Below, piece after piece: positions 16,800-26,005 of a stretch of DNA of 64,000 nt (position 1 is its first letter; each line of letters starts with the position of its first letter). The DNA lies in the NCBI RefSeq assembly GCF_042652925.1, contig NZ_JBHSHC010000014.1, positions 124,001 through 188,000 of the forward strand, read 5' to 3'. A program made the position numbers and the translations under genes. A model generated the notes under the pieces. It made no database searches. It saw only the letters and a program-made list of their open reading frames with translations, and was not told the origin of the DNA. This DNA comes from Effusibacillus consociatus. GTDB lineage: Bacteria; Bacillota; Bacilli; Tumebacillales; Effusibacillaceae.

Positions 16800-18083
16800 A
16801 TGAACGTACAGCAAATTGATTTGCTGGTTTACAATATCGGAAGCCTGGTGACGATGCAGGGCCACCCGGGCCCCCGTGCAGGAGAATCGATGTCAAATGT
16901 GGCAGCGGTTAAAAATGGTGCGGTGGCGATTGCGGATGGGAAAATTGCAGCGGTCGGTCCGGAGAAAGAGGTACGAGACAAGATCAGCGGCCTTACCATT
17001 ATCGAGGAACTTGATGCACAAGGCCGCCTGGTTACACCCGGCCTGGTTGATCCGCACACCCATCTTGTCCACGGTGGATCCCGCGAACATGAACTTACGT
17101 TAAAATTGCAAGGGGTTTCCTATTTAGACATATTGGCGCAAGGCGGCGGGATTTTAAGTACGGTGCGAGCGACCCGTCAGTCCACCGAAGAGGAGCTCTA
17201 TCAAAAAGCGCGAACAAGTTTGGACATCATGATGCTCCATGGAGCTACCACAGTCGAAGCGAAGAGCGGGTACGGGTTAACTGTGGAAGATGAACTTAAG
17301 CAGCTCCGAGTAGCCAAACAGTTAAATGATACCCATCCGGCAGACATCGTTTCCACATTTATGGGGGCTCATGCGGTCCCGACTGAATACAAAGGAAGAC
17401 CTGAGGACTATGTAAAACTGGTGATTCATGAAATGCTGCCGGAGGTAAAACAGCAAGGTCTCGCGGAATTCTGCGATGTGTTTTGTGAACACGGTGTTTT
17501 TACCGTGGACGAATCGAGGCGAATTTTAACCGCAGCACAAGAGATGGGATTCGGCTGCAAAATCCACGCAGATGAGATCGAGCCAATGGGCGGGGCACAG
17601 CTTGCGGGGGAGTTAAAGTGCATCTCGGCGGAACACCTGCTGGCCGCCACAGACGAAGGATTTGAGCGGATGAGGGAGGCGGGCGTCATCGCTGTCTGCT
17701 TACCGGCAACCTCATTTAACTTGCGTCTGCAGAAACATGCGCGTGCACGAAAAATGATCGAAATGGGGCTGCCGGTCTCATTATCTACGGACTATAACCC
17801 CGGAAGTTCACCGACGGAATCTCTGCAGCTCGTAATGACACTCGGGTGCCTCAACTTGGGGATGACACCGGAAGAAGTGATCACCGCCCTAACGATTAAC
17901 GCTGCCCATGCAATTGGCAGGGGCGATACAATCGGAAGTCTGGAAGCGGGCAAACAGGCGGATCTGGTGATCTATAATGCTCCCAGCCTTGCCTATCTTC
18001 CCTACCATTTTGGCATCAATCATGTGGATACAGTGATTAAAAAAGGGAAAACAGTTGTATCCAACGGGCAGTTGGTGTATTGA
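16800..18083 (+). CDS. hutI: Imidazolonepropionase, second copy
   Basis: Opens the imidazolone ring to N-formiminoglutamate. The 427-residue protein has PGLVDPHTHLVHGGSREHE, KIHADE, the conserved glutamate and histidine of the barrel, and LSTDYNPGSSPTES, all typical of HutI. ATG at 16800 follows GAGAGGTG with proper spacing and is preferred to the GTG three codons earlier. No hutG or hutF follows in this unit, so finishing the pathway would depend on the M20 and HutF-like genes of the adjoining operon. Confidence 0.94.
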   Translation: MNVQQIDLLVYNIGSLVTMQGHPGPRAGESMSNVAAVKNGAVAIADGKIAAVGPEKEVRDKISGLTIIEELDAQGRLVTPGLVDPHTHLVHGGSREHELTLKLQGVSYLDILAQGGGILSTVRATRQSTEEELYQKARTSLDIMMLHGATTVEAKSGYGLTVEDELKQLRVAKQLNDTHPADIVSTFMGAHAVPTEYKGRPEDYVKLVIHEMLPEVKQQGLAEFCDVFCEHGVFTVDESRRILTAAQEMGFGCKIHADEIEPMGGAQLAGELKCISAEHLLAATDEGFERMREAGVIAVCLPATSFNLRLQKHARARKMIEMGLPVSLSTDYNPGSSPTESLQLVMTLGCLNLGMTPEEVITALTINAAHAIGRGDTIGSLEAGKQADLVIYNAPSLAYLPYHFGINHVDTVIKKGKTVVSNGQLVY

Positions 18084-18102
18084 AGAAAGGGGATTCAAAG
18101 TG

Positions 18103-18133
18103 AAAATGGAATGCGAACCGGCACTCCATTTTT
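18103..18133. terminator. Bidirectional terminator
   Basis: AAAATGGA and TCCATTTT arms, with further TGC/GCA pairing, enclose a short loop, with T-rich flanks on both strands. It separates the converging hutI and small heat-shock genes. Confidence 0.7.
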
Positions 18134-18140
18134 CCCCTTA

Positions 18141-18578
18141 TCACTTTTTAGGCAGTCGAATACTCCAGTATCCTTTTCCGGCTTGGATTTCCCGGTCTTT
18201 CCAGCTGATTGATCCGTCTATGGGAATTGTCCGTGCAAAATATTCATGATAGGACTGCCGAACAGTTCCCTGGTCGAGATCACGTTGGGTCTCGAGTTGA
18301 ACCGTTCGCCGCAAGTGCAGGTGTCCGTTGGCGTAGTGGGCTTCAATGTCATTGGGATCACCCATGCTGTCATTCATCACGACTACCTTGTAGGCGTCAG
18401 ATGTTTCCTCGATTTTCACCTGATTTGGAAATTTGTCAAAGAGTCCATGAACACCCGGAAGCCTCATGAAATTTTCGATCTCTGCAAACATTTGCCTGAA
18501 CATCTTTTGAACAGGATGGATGTCCGGCATGGTTACGGGAAATACATCATCCCTTTTTTGAAGATGATTTCGTTTCAT
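18141..18578 (-). CDS. Hsp20/alpha-crystallin-like protein
   Basis: 145 residues. The C-terminal 90 residues have the beta-rich alternation of an alpha-crystallin domain (VKIEETSDAYKVVVMNDSMG, then HLHLRRTVQLE and YFARTIPID), while the N-terminal third is helical. It lacks an obvious A-x-x-x-n-G-v-L motif, so it is a divergent member, perhaps of the spore-associated CotP-like sort. GGAGGAG precedes the ATG. It would act as a holdase chaperone or spore-layer protein. The function is inferred from the fold only. Confidence 0.6.
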   Translation of the reverse strand: MKRNHLQKRDDVFPVTMPDIHPVQKMFRQMFAEIENFMRLPGVHGLFDKFPNQVKIEETSDAYKVVVMNDSMGDPNDIEAHYANGHLHLRRTVQLETQRDLDQGTVRQSYHEYFARTIPIDGSISWKDREIQAGKGYWSIRLPKK

Positions 18579-18620
18579 AGACCACTCTCCTCCCGTATTA
18601 CTTTATGCCCGGGAAAAATT

Positions 18621-18758
18621 TCAGGTGTTGGGCATTTGCCGGGCATTCACGGTCCCCATTTGATCAAGCAAGGGACGATACAATCGTGTGATCTCGCGGC
18701 TGCATGCATAGACTAGAAAACAAAGTTGATTGTCTAAAAGAAGCTGTTCATTAGTCAT
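18621..18758 (-). pseudogene. ohrR-like MarR regulator, N-terminal fragment
   Basis: A 45-codon frame starts with ATG after an AAAGGA site. Its first ~35 residues (for example LDNQLCFLVYACSREITRLY) match the N-terminal helix of OhrR-type organic-peroxide sensors, including the redox cysteine in NQLCF. The match stops after PLLDQMG and a few unrelated residues lead to a stop, so the winged-helix part is lost. A second minus-strand frame ending SPEDLEADIQKLL overlaps its start and may be the tail of another lost gene, possibly of the glutathione-peroxidase type. The 300-bp gap therefore holds remnants rather than working genes. Confidence 0.65.
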
Positions 18759-18851
18759 TGTCCTTTCTCTCCATGGACAAGAGTTTTTGGATGTCGGCTT
18801 CGAGATCCTCAGGGGAGAGACCCCCTACAAAGAGGAAATGTATCCAAGATG

Positions 18852-18879
18852 TAGAAAAAGGAACTAACGCGTTTATAAT
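18852..18879 (+). promoter_or_regulatory. Possible promoter of the DUF3891 gene
   Basis: TATAAT at 18874-18879 with TAGAAA 16 bp upstream, and a start 24 bp further on. The -10 is perfect and the -35 only moderate. Confidence 0.5.
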
Positions 18880-18902
18880 GGAATAAGGCGGGGTGATCGA
18901 AA

Positions 18903-19691
18903 ATGATTGTCCATGAAAGAGACCACGATTTCATTATGATCCGGCAGCACGACCATGCCCAGGTTTCAGGGGAAGCCGCCAAGCATTGGAAGACAGAATT
19001 TTTCCCCGGTTTCGAAAGACACGAGGATGTGATTTTGGGGATTTACCAGCATGATCGGGCTTGGATCGAATTGGATGATACCCCGCTATGGAATGATCGG
19101 AATCACGTGCCATACTCATTTGTCGATTTTCCTTCCTCGCTGAAACTGACATTCTATCGAAAGGGGATAGACGAGGTCGAAGTAATCAATCCGTATGCCG
19201 GTCTCCTTTGCAGCCTCCATTATGCATCTTTTTTTGAAAATGATACTCACCCGGCTGGACAAGAGTTTTTGCGCTCCGAACGAAAAAGACAACAAGGTTT
19301 GGTACAACGTCTACATCTACATGGTGCAACAATGGACGAATTGCAATTTCATTTTCGCCTGCTTCAATTTTGTGACAATCTGTCATTGTATCTCTGTTTG
19401 AACGAGCCCGGCGTCAGCAAGTCGGATGAGTTTCCCTGGTACCGGAATGGATTTTCGGGATCGGATCAATTTTCGTTTACCAAGAACCGAGTGATTATGG
19501 CACATTGGATCGATAAAGAAAGGGTAAGTCTTTCACCCTCTCCGTTCGAGAAGGAAGTGCAAGTGTCCCTAATGACAAAAGCGGTAGACAAAGAGAGAAT
19601 CAAGGTTGTTGGAATCGCGCAAGCCTATCAAGATGCAGCTTGGACAGAGCGAAAAGTTTCTTTTGTGGGAATCATAAATTTCAATACTTAA
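18903..19691 (+). CDS. DUF3891-family protein
   Basis: 262 residues of a conserved but uncharacterised family found in Bacillales. Visible features are the N-terminal MIVHERDHDFIMIRQHDHAQ segment, an HD pair in IYQHDRAW, and later LHYASFF and FCDNLSLYLC. The recurring His-Asp pairs suggest an HD-like metal-dependent fold, which is inference. AAGGCGGGGTG provides a ribosome site. It stands alone between a decayed region and pepF; the 33-bp gap to pepF allows co-transcription. Confidence 0.7.
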   Translation: MIVHERDHDFIMIRQHDHAQVSGEAAKHWKTEFFPGFERHEDVILGIYQHDRAWIELDDTPLWNDRNHVPYSFVDFPSSLKLTFYRKGIDEVEVINPYAGLLCSLHYASFFENDTHPAGQEFLRSERKRQQGLVQRLHLHGATMDELQFHFRLLQFCDNLSLYLCLNEPGVSKSDEFPWYRNGFSGSDQFSFTKNRVIMAHWIDKERVSLSPSPFEKEVQVSLMTKAVDKERIKVVGIAQAYQDAAWTERKVSFVGIINFNT

Positions 19692-19724
19692 CCTGGTTCA
19701 CGCATCATACAAGGGGGATTTTTT

Positions 19725-21515
19725 ATGAAAAAACAGCTAAGCCAAACTTGGGACCTGGATGTGTTTTTCCCGGGAGGCAGCGAATCAAAGGAATTTGCAT
19801 CTTTTCTCGATCTGTTGGAGCAGGATATCCAACAGCTGAACAGTCAGATCCAGGAAATGGCGATTCCTCACTCCAACGAGGAGGCGGAAACTCTTCTCCG
19901 GCCCATCTACCTTATCCAGAACATTGAGAGTCGATTACGGGAATCGATGTCGTTCACTGAATGTTTGACTTCGCAGAATGTGAAGGATAACAAAGCGAAG
20001 CTGCTCTACGGGCGTGTCGTTCAATTACATAGTGCTTATGCATCGGCAATGATCGGATTTGAGAAATTGATCCTGCAAATTCCGGAAGACGTATGGGAGG
20101 CGTTTCTTGTCACCGAGAAGATTCAACCTGTTGCGTTTCCGCTCAATGAGCGCAGGCAGCAGGCTCTTGAGAAACTGCCCCCTGAAATGGAAGTGTTGGC
20201 GAATGATTTTGCCGTTGACGGCTACCATGCGTGGGGGGATCTATACAGTAAGGTTGTCGGGCGGATCACAATTCCATTTGAAAAGGACGGAGAAGTAATG
20301 GAGCTTTCGGTCGGCCAGGCGTCGAACATGATGAATGATCCCGATCGGTCTGTCCGATCCGCAGTGTTTGCCAAATGGGAAGAAGAATGGGCGAACAATG
20401 CGGAACTTTGCGCTCATGCCCTAAACCATTTGGGGGGCTTTCGTCTCAACCTCTACCGACACCGCGGATGGGAATCCGTCTTGAAGGAACCGCTGGACAT
20501 CAACCGAATGACAGAGAAAACCCTTCAAGCCATGTGGAACGTGATCGAAGAGAATAAAGGTCTGTTGGTTCAATACTTAAACCGGAAAGCCAAGCTGCTC
20601 GGGATCGAGAAGTTGACCTGGCACGATGTTCATGCTCCGATTGGGGAAGTAGCCAAAAAAATCCCTTATGAGGAAGCGGCATCGTTGATTGTTGAACAAT
20701 TCGCCCGGTTAAGTCCCAAGATGGCCCGGTTTTCTGAAAGAGCTTTTGAGGAGAGCTGGATTGAAGCGGAAGATCGTCCGGGAAAAAGGCCTGGCGGATT
20801 CTGCACCAGTTTTACAGAGAGCAAGCAGACCCGTATTTTTATGACCTATGCGGGAACTTCGGATAATGTATCGACTCTGGCTCACGAACTCGGACATGGA
20901 TTCCATCAGCATGTGATGGACGATATGCCGCAGTTGGTACAGAATTATGCCATGAACGTTGCGGAAACCGCTTCGACCTTCGCGGAATTGGTGGTGGCGG
21001 ATGCATCGGTGAAAAATGCACAGTCTGATCAGGAACGCATCGTTCTGCTCGATGAGAAGGCACAGAACGCGGTTGCATTCTTGATTAACATTCATGCACG
21101 ATTTCTCTTTGAGACTGAATTTTACGAGCGGCGAAAAAAGGGGCTTGTCAGTGTTGAGGAACTCAACCAACTGATGGAAAATGCCCAGAGACGAGCTTAT
21201 CGTGACACCCTGGATACCTACCACCCCCATTTCTGGACATCCAAGCTGCACTTCTATATTACAGAAGTTCCGTTTTATAACTTCCCCTATACATTCGGGT
21301 ATTTGTTCAGCTATGGCGTTTATGCCCGTGCACTGTCAGAAGGCCCGGCGTTTGAAGAGAAATACGTGAATCTGCTTCGGGATACGGGGCGGATGACAGT
21401 GGAAGATCTCGCGCAAAAACACTTGGGTGTGGACCTTACTCAGGCCGATTTTTGGCAGAGTGCAGTGAACTTGGCTCTTGCGGATGTAGAGGAATTTCTG
21501 CGATTAACCGAATAA
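19725..21515 (+). CDS. pepF: Oligoendopeptidase F-type M3 metallopeptidase
   Basis: Cytoplasmic zinc peptidase that cuts short peptides. The 596-residue length fits the PepF branch of M3. The zinc motif LAHELGHGFHQHV lies near residues 386-398 and the third ligand is in ETASTFAELVV. The GYLFSYGVYARAL segment near the end is typical of the family. AAGGGGG precedes the ATG. A perfect 13-bp terminator stem follows. No transporter is nearby, so it is likely a general peptide-recycling enzyme. Confidence 0.93.
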   Translation: MKKQLSQTWDLDVFFPGGSESKEFASFLDLLEQDIQQLNSQIQEMAIPHSNEEAETLLRPIYLIQNIESRLRESMSFTECLTSQNVKDNKAKLLYGRVVQLHSAYASAMIGFEKLILQIPEDVWEAFLVTEKIQPVAFPLNERRQQALEKLPPEMEVLANDFAVDGYHAWGDLYSKVVGRITIPFEKDGEVMELSVGQASNMMNDPDRSVRSAVFAKWEEEWANNAELCAHALNHLGGFRLNLYRHRGWESVLKEPLDINRMTEKTLQAMWNVIEENKGLLVQYLNRKAKLLGIEKLTWHDVHAPIGEVAKKIPYEEAASLIVEQFARLSPKMARFSERAFEESWIEAEDRPGKRPGGFCTSFTESKQTRIFMTYAGTSDNVSTLAHELGHGFHQHVMDDMPQLVQNYAMNVAETASTFAELVVADASVKNAQSDQERIVLLDEKAQNAVAFLINIHARFLFETEFYERRKKGLVSVEELNQLMENAQRRAYRDTLDTYHPHFWTSKLHFYITEVPFYNFPYTFGYLFSYGVYARALSEGPAFEEKYVNLLRDTGRMTVEDLAQKHLGVDLTQADFWQSAVNLALADVEEFLRLTE

Positions 21516-21527
21516 TCTTTTATAAAG

Positions 21528-21560
21528 CCAAAATACTACCCTCAGCAGGTAGTATTTTGG
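21528..21560. terminator. Bidirectional terminator after pepF
   Basis: Perfect 13-bp inverted repeat CCAAAATACTACC / GGTAGTATTTTGG with a 7-base loop, followed by TGCTTTT on the plus strand. It also covers the last codons of the converging glycosyltransferase gene. Confidence 0.85.
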
Positions 21561-22731
21561 TGCTTTTCAACCAGTGCGATCAGTTTGTGAGCCCTGCTCT
21601 TCCAAGAGAGAGATTGGACGAGCGCAATTTCTTCTGCTGCCCGCTGCTCAGACCATTCTTCTTCAGCCCGTTCTAATAGAGATAGAAAATCCTGATGGGT
21701 GGAGCCTACAAAAACACTCCGGCTGAAACGTAAGGCACTCGGCAAGGCGGTAGAGACAATGGGCTTGCCTGTGGCCATATACTCGTACAATTTTAAAGGA
21801 TCGGAAGCCAGGGAATGGGGTTCATAATTCCGAGGCAACAGAAGCACATCGAACTGATGGAGGACATGCGGTACTTCATCATAGGGTTTCGATCCCAAAA
21901 ACTTAATTTTGGGATGGGCTTTCATTTGGTTTACTAAATCCGCAGGTACAGCTCCTTCCACGAGAGGTCCCACTAATACGAGCGTTCCGGTTTTCGGATG
22001 ATCCGCAATTTTTAACAAGAGTTCGAAGTCAATCCAACTGGTCAATGCCCCCACAAAACCAAATAACGGTTTACTTAGATCTTTTAGTTCTTCCAAAGGG
22101 CGTCCGTATTCATTCTGATAGCCGAAACGTTCAATCTCTACTCCGTTTGGAAGCCACTCGACAGGAATGGAATACTGAGTTTGGGTTTTCTTCACGAGAT
22201 ACTCAGATACAGCGGTAACAAGCGTGGCTTTAGTAAGAAGCAGTTTAAATTGATTTTCTAAAACGGCCTTTTCTTCTTCTTGCATTCCGGGAAACCCCAG
22301 ATTGTCATCCAGAATATCAAAAACCAATTGTTTCGGTTTCAGGGACAACACTGTATCGTACGATTGGCCAATCCCGCCTGAAGAAACATAGAATAGAGTT
22401 TCCTCCCGCCAGTGTTCTCCTAACTCTCGTTCCACTAAATCATTTAATTGTTTCATAATCCAGCTTTGTTTATGTTCCCTAAGCCGAAGGAGGAAGGGAT
22501 TACCTCTAATGGGGGGGTGCAGACAAGAACCCCTTGGTCCTCTTTGCATTCCCAATCTGAACGGAAACCGTAACCCTCTTGAAAAGCGCGCCGAAAACCT
22601 ACACTTGGATTGAGAAACAGCTTTTTATATTCCTGAAACGCTTTCGTCATGGAGCGCATCGTATCACTGATCTGCTGGCTATGCCAAGGATATGGATACA
22701 TGCCTAAAACAATTATATTTTTAATTGCCAC
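21542..22731 (-). pseudogene. Glycosyltransferase (GT4/GT-B type), frameshifted at a homopolymer
   Basis: Two frames on the minus strand make one protein. The first starts at GTG 22731 after GAGGTGAT and reads a nucleotide-binding-like beginning (NIIVLGMYPYPWHSQQ). It stays open to the tract at 22511-22517 (seven C on the coding strand). The second continues from there with VSEYLVKKTQ, VEWLPNGVEIERF, FGFVGALTSWIDF, PHSLASDPLKLYEYMATGKPIVST, a standard GT4 C-terminal domain of about 390 residues in all. An eighth C would restore a single frame. It may be a recent frameshift, a phase-variable gene or a sequencing error. No polysaccharide genes adjoin it. Confidence 0.8.
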
Positions 22732-22943
22732 TCTATCACCTCAAAAGCTAATCTCCATACTAATTCTTACTAGATTCATATAGTATCATCGAAACAGCGA
22801 TTTGTTAAGGCAAGTTTTTGATTGTACATCATGAAACCTGTATAGTGATTCGTATCAAGTCTTGTGGTACGATTACTGTGTTTGGATAAATCGACCCATC
22901 CTGCAGACGATATAGAAATCAGCAAGTTCTTTGAGGTGAAAAT

Positions 22944-23459
22944 ATGTTGAAACAACTAATCCCTTCGCTTTATGTGCAATCGATTTATCATATTGATCTG
23001 GATGCGATGAATGCACAAGGGGTGAAAGGGATTATCACAGATTTGGACAACACGCTTGTATCCTGGGATTCTCCATACGCAACACCGAAGCTGATCGCCT
23101 GGCTGGAGGATGTAAGGAGTCGCGGGTTTCAAGTCTGTATCGTCTCCAACAACACACAAAGCCGGGTGGAGAAGTTCGCCCGTCCGTTACATTTACCCGC
23201 AATTTATAAAGCACGGAAACCGATTCGACGGGCTTTCCGCCAAGCCATGCAAATTATGGGGACTAAGCCTCATGAAACGGTGGTGGTAGGGGATCAGATT
23301 TTTACTGATGTGCTGGGAGCCAATCGTATGGGTCTCTATTCGATTCTTGTACTGCCGATTGCGACCAAAGAGTGGGCGGGAACCAAGATTCTGCGCGCGA
23401 TGGAACGTTTCGTGCTGAGAGGATTGCGGAAACGCGGCATTATTCCATGGGAGGACTAA
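22944..23459 (+). CDS. yqeG: YqeG-family HAD phosphatase
   Basis: 171-residue HAD IIIA phosphatase with the nucleophile motif DLDNTLVSWD (~residues 30-39), the second-motif SNN (VSNNTQ) and GDQIFTDVLGANRMG for magnesium binding. In Bacillus it begins the yqeG-yqeH-aroE-yhbY-nadD-yqeK cluster exactly as here. GAGGTGA precedes ATG, and the stop is 4 bases before yqeH. The physiological substrate is not established. Confidence 0.93.
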   Translation: MLKQLIPSLYVQSIYHIDLDAMNAQGVKGIITDLDNTLVSWDSPYATPKLIAWLEDVRSRGFQVCIVSNNTQSRVEKFARPLHLPAIYKARKPIRRAFRQAMQIMGTKPHETVVVGDQIFTDVLGANRMGLYSILVLPIATKEWAGTKILRAMERFVLRGLRKRGIIPWED

Positions 23460-23463
23460 CCGA

Positions 23464-24579
23464 ATGGACACAGCGGTAAAAGTATGTACAGGATGCGGAG
23501 CACCGCTGCAAGCGGAACATCCGGAACGGCCCGGGTATATCGTTGCTGCTGCAATGGAGAAGGAACACCCGGTTTGCAGAAGATGTTTCCGCATTAAGCA
23601 TTATAATGAGGTGGCTCCCGTCGCCATCCACGACGATGAATTTATTAAGATCGTCAGTGAAATCGGGAGAAAAAAAGCGCTGGTGGTTAAAGTTATCGAC
23701 CTGTTCGATTTCTCCGGTTCCTGGGTTGAGAACCTCCGGCGTTACATAGGTACCAATCCGGTATTGCTGGTTGCCAATAAAGTGGACTTGCTTCCCAGAC
23801 AGACCAATCTCGATAAGGTGGAGCAATGGCTCCGCAAGGAAGTTGAGAAAAAGGGGATTGTACTGGAAGGGGTTGCGCTTGTCTCCGCGAGCAAAGGGCA
23901 CTATGTGGAGCAGGTGAAAACTTTTATCGAGCGGTTTGCGAATGATCGGGATGTTTATGTGGTAGGTACGGCGAATGTCGGAAAATCGACCTTAATCAAC
24001 CGGTTGATCAGGATGTTTGGCGAAAAGGGAGATGTCGAACTCACGACATCTCGTTACCCTGGCACAACGTTATCCACAGTGCAGTTGGCCCTTCCGAATT
24101 ACAGCCATATGATTGTGGACACTCCGGGGATCATGACATTCCATCGATTGACCGATCTTGTATGTCCGAAATGCCTGAAGCTGATCACCCCGGACAAAAC
24201 AATTGACCCAAAGGTGTACCAGTTAAACGATAAACAAACCTTGTTTGCCGGCGGACTGGCGCGATTTGACTTTGTCCAGGGTGAACGGCAATCATTCGTT
24301 TGCTACTTCGCAAATCAGTTAGACATTCATCGCACCAAACTGGAGAATGCGGATTCACTTTATGCAAAACATGTGGGCGGATTATTGGTTCCCCCGTGTG
24401 AAGACTGCGGAGATCACCTTAGGGACTTGGTGACGCATAAATTAAAGTTTAAGCAGGGCCCCAATTCGGACATCGTGATTTCCGGACTTGGCTGGATTTC
24501 GGTCAGAGGCGATGCTTGCGAAGTGCATTTGCAGGTCCCGAGAGGAGTGGATGTAACTGTCAGACGGGCGATAATTTAA
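23464..24579 (+). CDS. yqeH: Ribosome biogenesis GTPase YqeH
   Basis: Circularly permuted GTPase of 371 residues needed for 30S assembly. An N-terminal zinc finger (CTGCGAPLQ...CRRCF) is followed by permuted G motifs: NKVDLLP (G4), SASKG (G5), GTANVGKSTLIN (G1), then the DTPG of G3. A second cysteine pattern (CPKCL and CEDCG) lies in the C-terminal part. It is immediately downstream of yqeG and its length matches the family. Confidence 0.95.
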   Translation: MDTAVKVCTGCGAPLQAEHPERPGYIVAAAMEKEHPVCRRCFRIKHYNEVAPVAIHDDEFIKIVSEIGRKKALVVKVIDLFDFSGSWVENLRRYIGTNPVLLVANKVDLLPRQTNLDKVEQWLRKEVEKKGIVLEGVALVSASKGHYVEQVKTFIERFANDRDVYVVGTANVGKSTLINRLIRMFGEKGDVELTTSRYPGTTLSTVQLALPNYSHMIVDTPGIMTFHRLTDLVCPKCLKLITPDKTIDPKVYQLNDKQTLFAGGLARFDFVQGERQSFVCYFANQLDIHRTKLENADSLYAKHVGGLLVPPCEDCGDHLRDLVTHKLKFKQGPNSDIVISGLGWISVRGDACEVHLQVPRGVDVTVRRAII

Positions 24580-24694
24580 TACCGGAGATGCACTGTAAAT
24601 CAATTGTAAAATCACATTGATAGACGTCATACCCTTCTGGCAACTCGCATACGGTAAATTACAATAGCATTTGCGAGGAGCTGAGGTGTTGGGT

Positions 24695-24916
24695 ATGGCA
24701 CAACAGACACAGGAACTCAAGCGTCTGGTAGAACGTCGTTTGGAAACCGGTTTGGATTCGCAACCGCTGCGAATGGATGAGTTCATTGACCGTTTGAGAA
24801 GAGAGATCTCCTTGGTAAGACGGGAGGACCCGACACTTGATGAGTTTCATCTCCATGATGTAAAGCTTTCATTTCAGAATCAAGGAATCATCCTGCAAAT
24901 CGATTTTCGCAGATAG
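24695..24916 (+). CDS. Small conserved-type hypothetical protein
   Basis: A 73-residue charged, mostly helical protein ending in a predicted beta hairpin. ATG 24695 is preferred because GAGGTG lies six bases upstream; an in-frame start eight codons earlier has no ribosome site. I do not recognise the family. Its place between yqeH and aroE in an otherwise conserved block suggests a real co-transcribed gene. Confidence 0.6.
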   Translation: MAQQTQELKRLVERRLETGLDSQPLRMDEFIDRLRREISLVRREDPTLDEFHLHDVKLSFQNQGIILQIDFRR

Positions 24917-25036
24917 CAAAAAATGTGAACAATCACCCCGGTAATGGAGGACAACGCGGTTCTCTGTGAAGGGGTGTTTTTCTATTCCCGTAATTTTGGT
25001 ATAGTAGGGGAAGTATTTGTTCATGGAGGAAGAGTT

Positions 25037-25882
25037 ATGGATGCCAATCAACACCTGACCCTCACCGGTTTGTTCGGTCACCCCGTTCGCCATTCCCGCT
25101 CACCGCAGATGCAGAATGCGGCTTTTCGTGAAAAAGGGCTTTCCTTTGTTTATACTGTGTTTGATGTTTTGCCCGAGCGCCTTGAGGCGGCTGTCGAGAG
25201 CATCCGGGTCTTGGGGATGCGCGGTGTGAACGTTACAATTCCCCATAAAGTGGATGTCATGAATTATTTGGACCGGATCACGCCGGAAGCGGAGATGATC
25301 GGAGCGGTAAATACAATTGTGAATGAAAACGGAGAACTGGTCGGACACAATACAGATGGAAGCGGGTACGTTCGTTCACTGATTGAAGAGACCGCTTTGT
25401 CGCTTCCCGAATCGAAGGTGCTCATTCTCGGAGCCGGTGGAGCATCGCGCGCCGTTGCCGTGTCCATGGCTTTAAAAGGCGTGAAGGAAATATTTATTGC
25501 CAACCGGACACGGGAAAAAGGGGACGAGCTGGCTGCACGAATTGCCTCTTATTGCCCAGCCCATTCGGTATCCTACGAGGATCTCCCATCCTTAACAAAC
25601 CAAGTGCAGCTTGTGATAAATACAACGTCCGTCGGGATGTCCCCGAATATAGAGGAGACCCCGATTGATCCCTCTCTCCTGCACGAGGGATTGGTTGTTT
25701 CCGACTTGATTTATAATCCACGGGAGACACTTCTTCTTAAAGAGGCTCGGCAGCGTGGAGCACAAACCCATGGGGGCCTGGGTATGTTTATTTATCAAGG
25801 GGCAGAAGCGTTCACTTTGTGGACAGGCGTGGAAGCTCCGATTGAAGTAATGAGAAAACAACTGGAACACCCCACAAAGTGA
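25037..25882 (+). CDS. aroE: Shikimate dehydrogenase
   Basis: NADPH-dependent reduction of 3-dehydroshikimate in aromatic amino acid synthesis. The start is ATG 25037 with GGAGGAAGAG before it; the frame is open further upstream but without homology. Visible motifs: SRSPQMQNAAF for shikimate binding, NVTIPHK with the catalytic lysine, GHNTDGSGY, the Rossmann GAGGASRAV and NRTREK for NADP phosphate, and INTTSVGM. 281 residues, the normal length. Part of the yqe block. Confidence 0.95.
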   Translation: MDANQHLTLTGLFGHPVRHSRSPQMQNAAFREKGLSFVYTVFDVLPERLEAAVESIRVLGMRGVNVTIPHKVDVMNYLDRITPEAEMIGAVNTIVNENGELVGHNTDGSGYVRSLIEETALSLPESKVLILGAGGASRAVAVSMALKGVKEIFIANRTREKGDELAARIASYCPAHSVSYEDLPSLTNQVQLVINTTSVGMSPNIEETPIDPSLLHEGLVVSDLIYNPRETLLLKEARQRGAQTHGGLGMFIYQGAEAFTLWTGVEAPIEVMRKQLEHPTK

Positions 25883-26005
25883 CGTGACAAAGAGGCAAAT
25901 AACGGGAACCGCGGCAAGGCCGCGCAAGGTCTCGCTAAATGCTAAAGCATAAGTCTCGCCATGTTGCGGGGACCCCGAAAAGAAGATGAAAGAAGGGTAA
26001 TCAAA

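Noticed and set aside
18751..18900. Minus-strand frame ending SPEDLEADIQKLLSMERKDND as a possible gene
   Set aside because: It is open but has no start with a ribosome site and is interrupted by the promoter region of the plus-strand DUF3891 gene. At most it is the tail of a lost gene, so it is only mentioned with the ohrR fragment.
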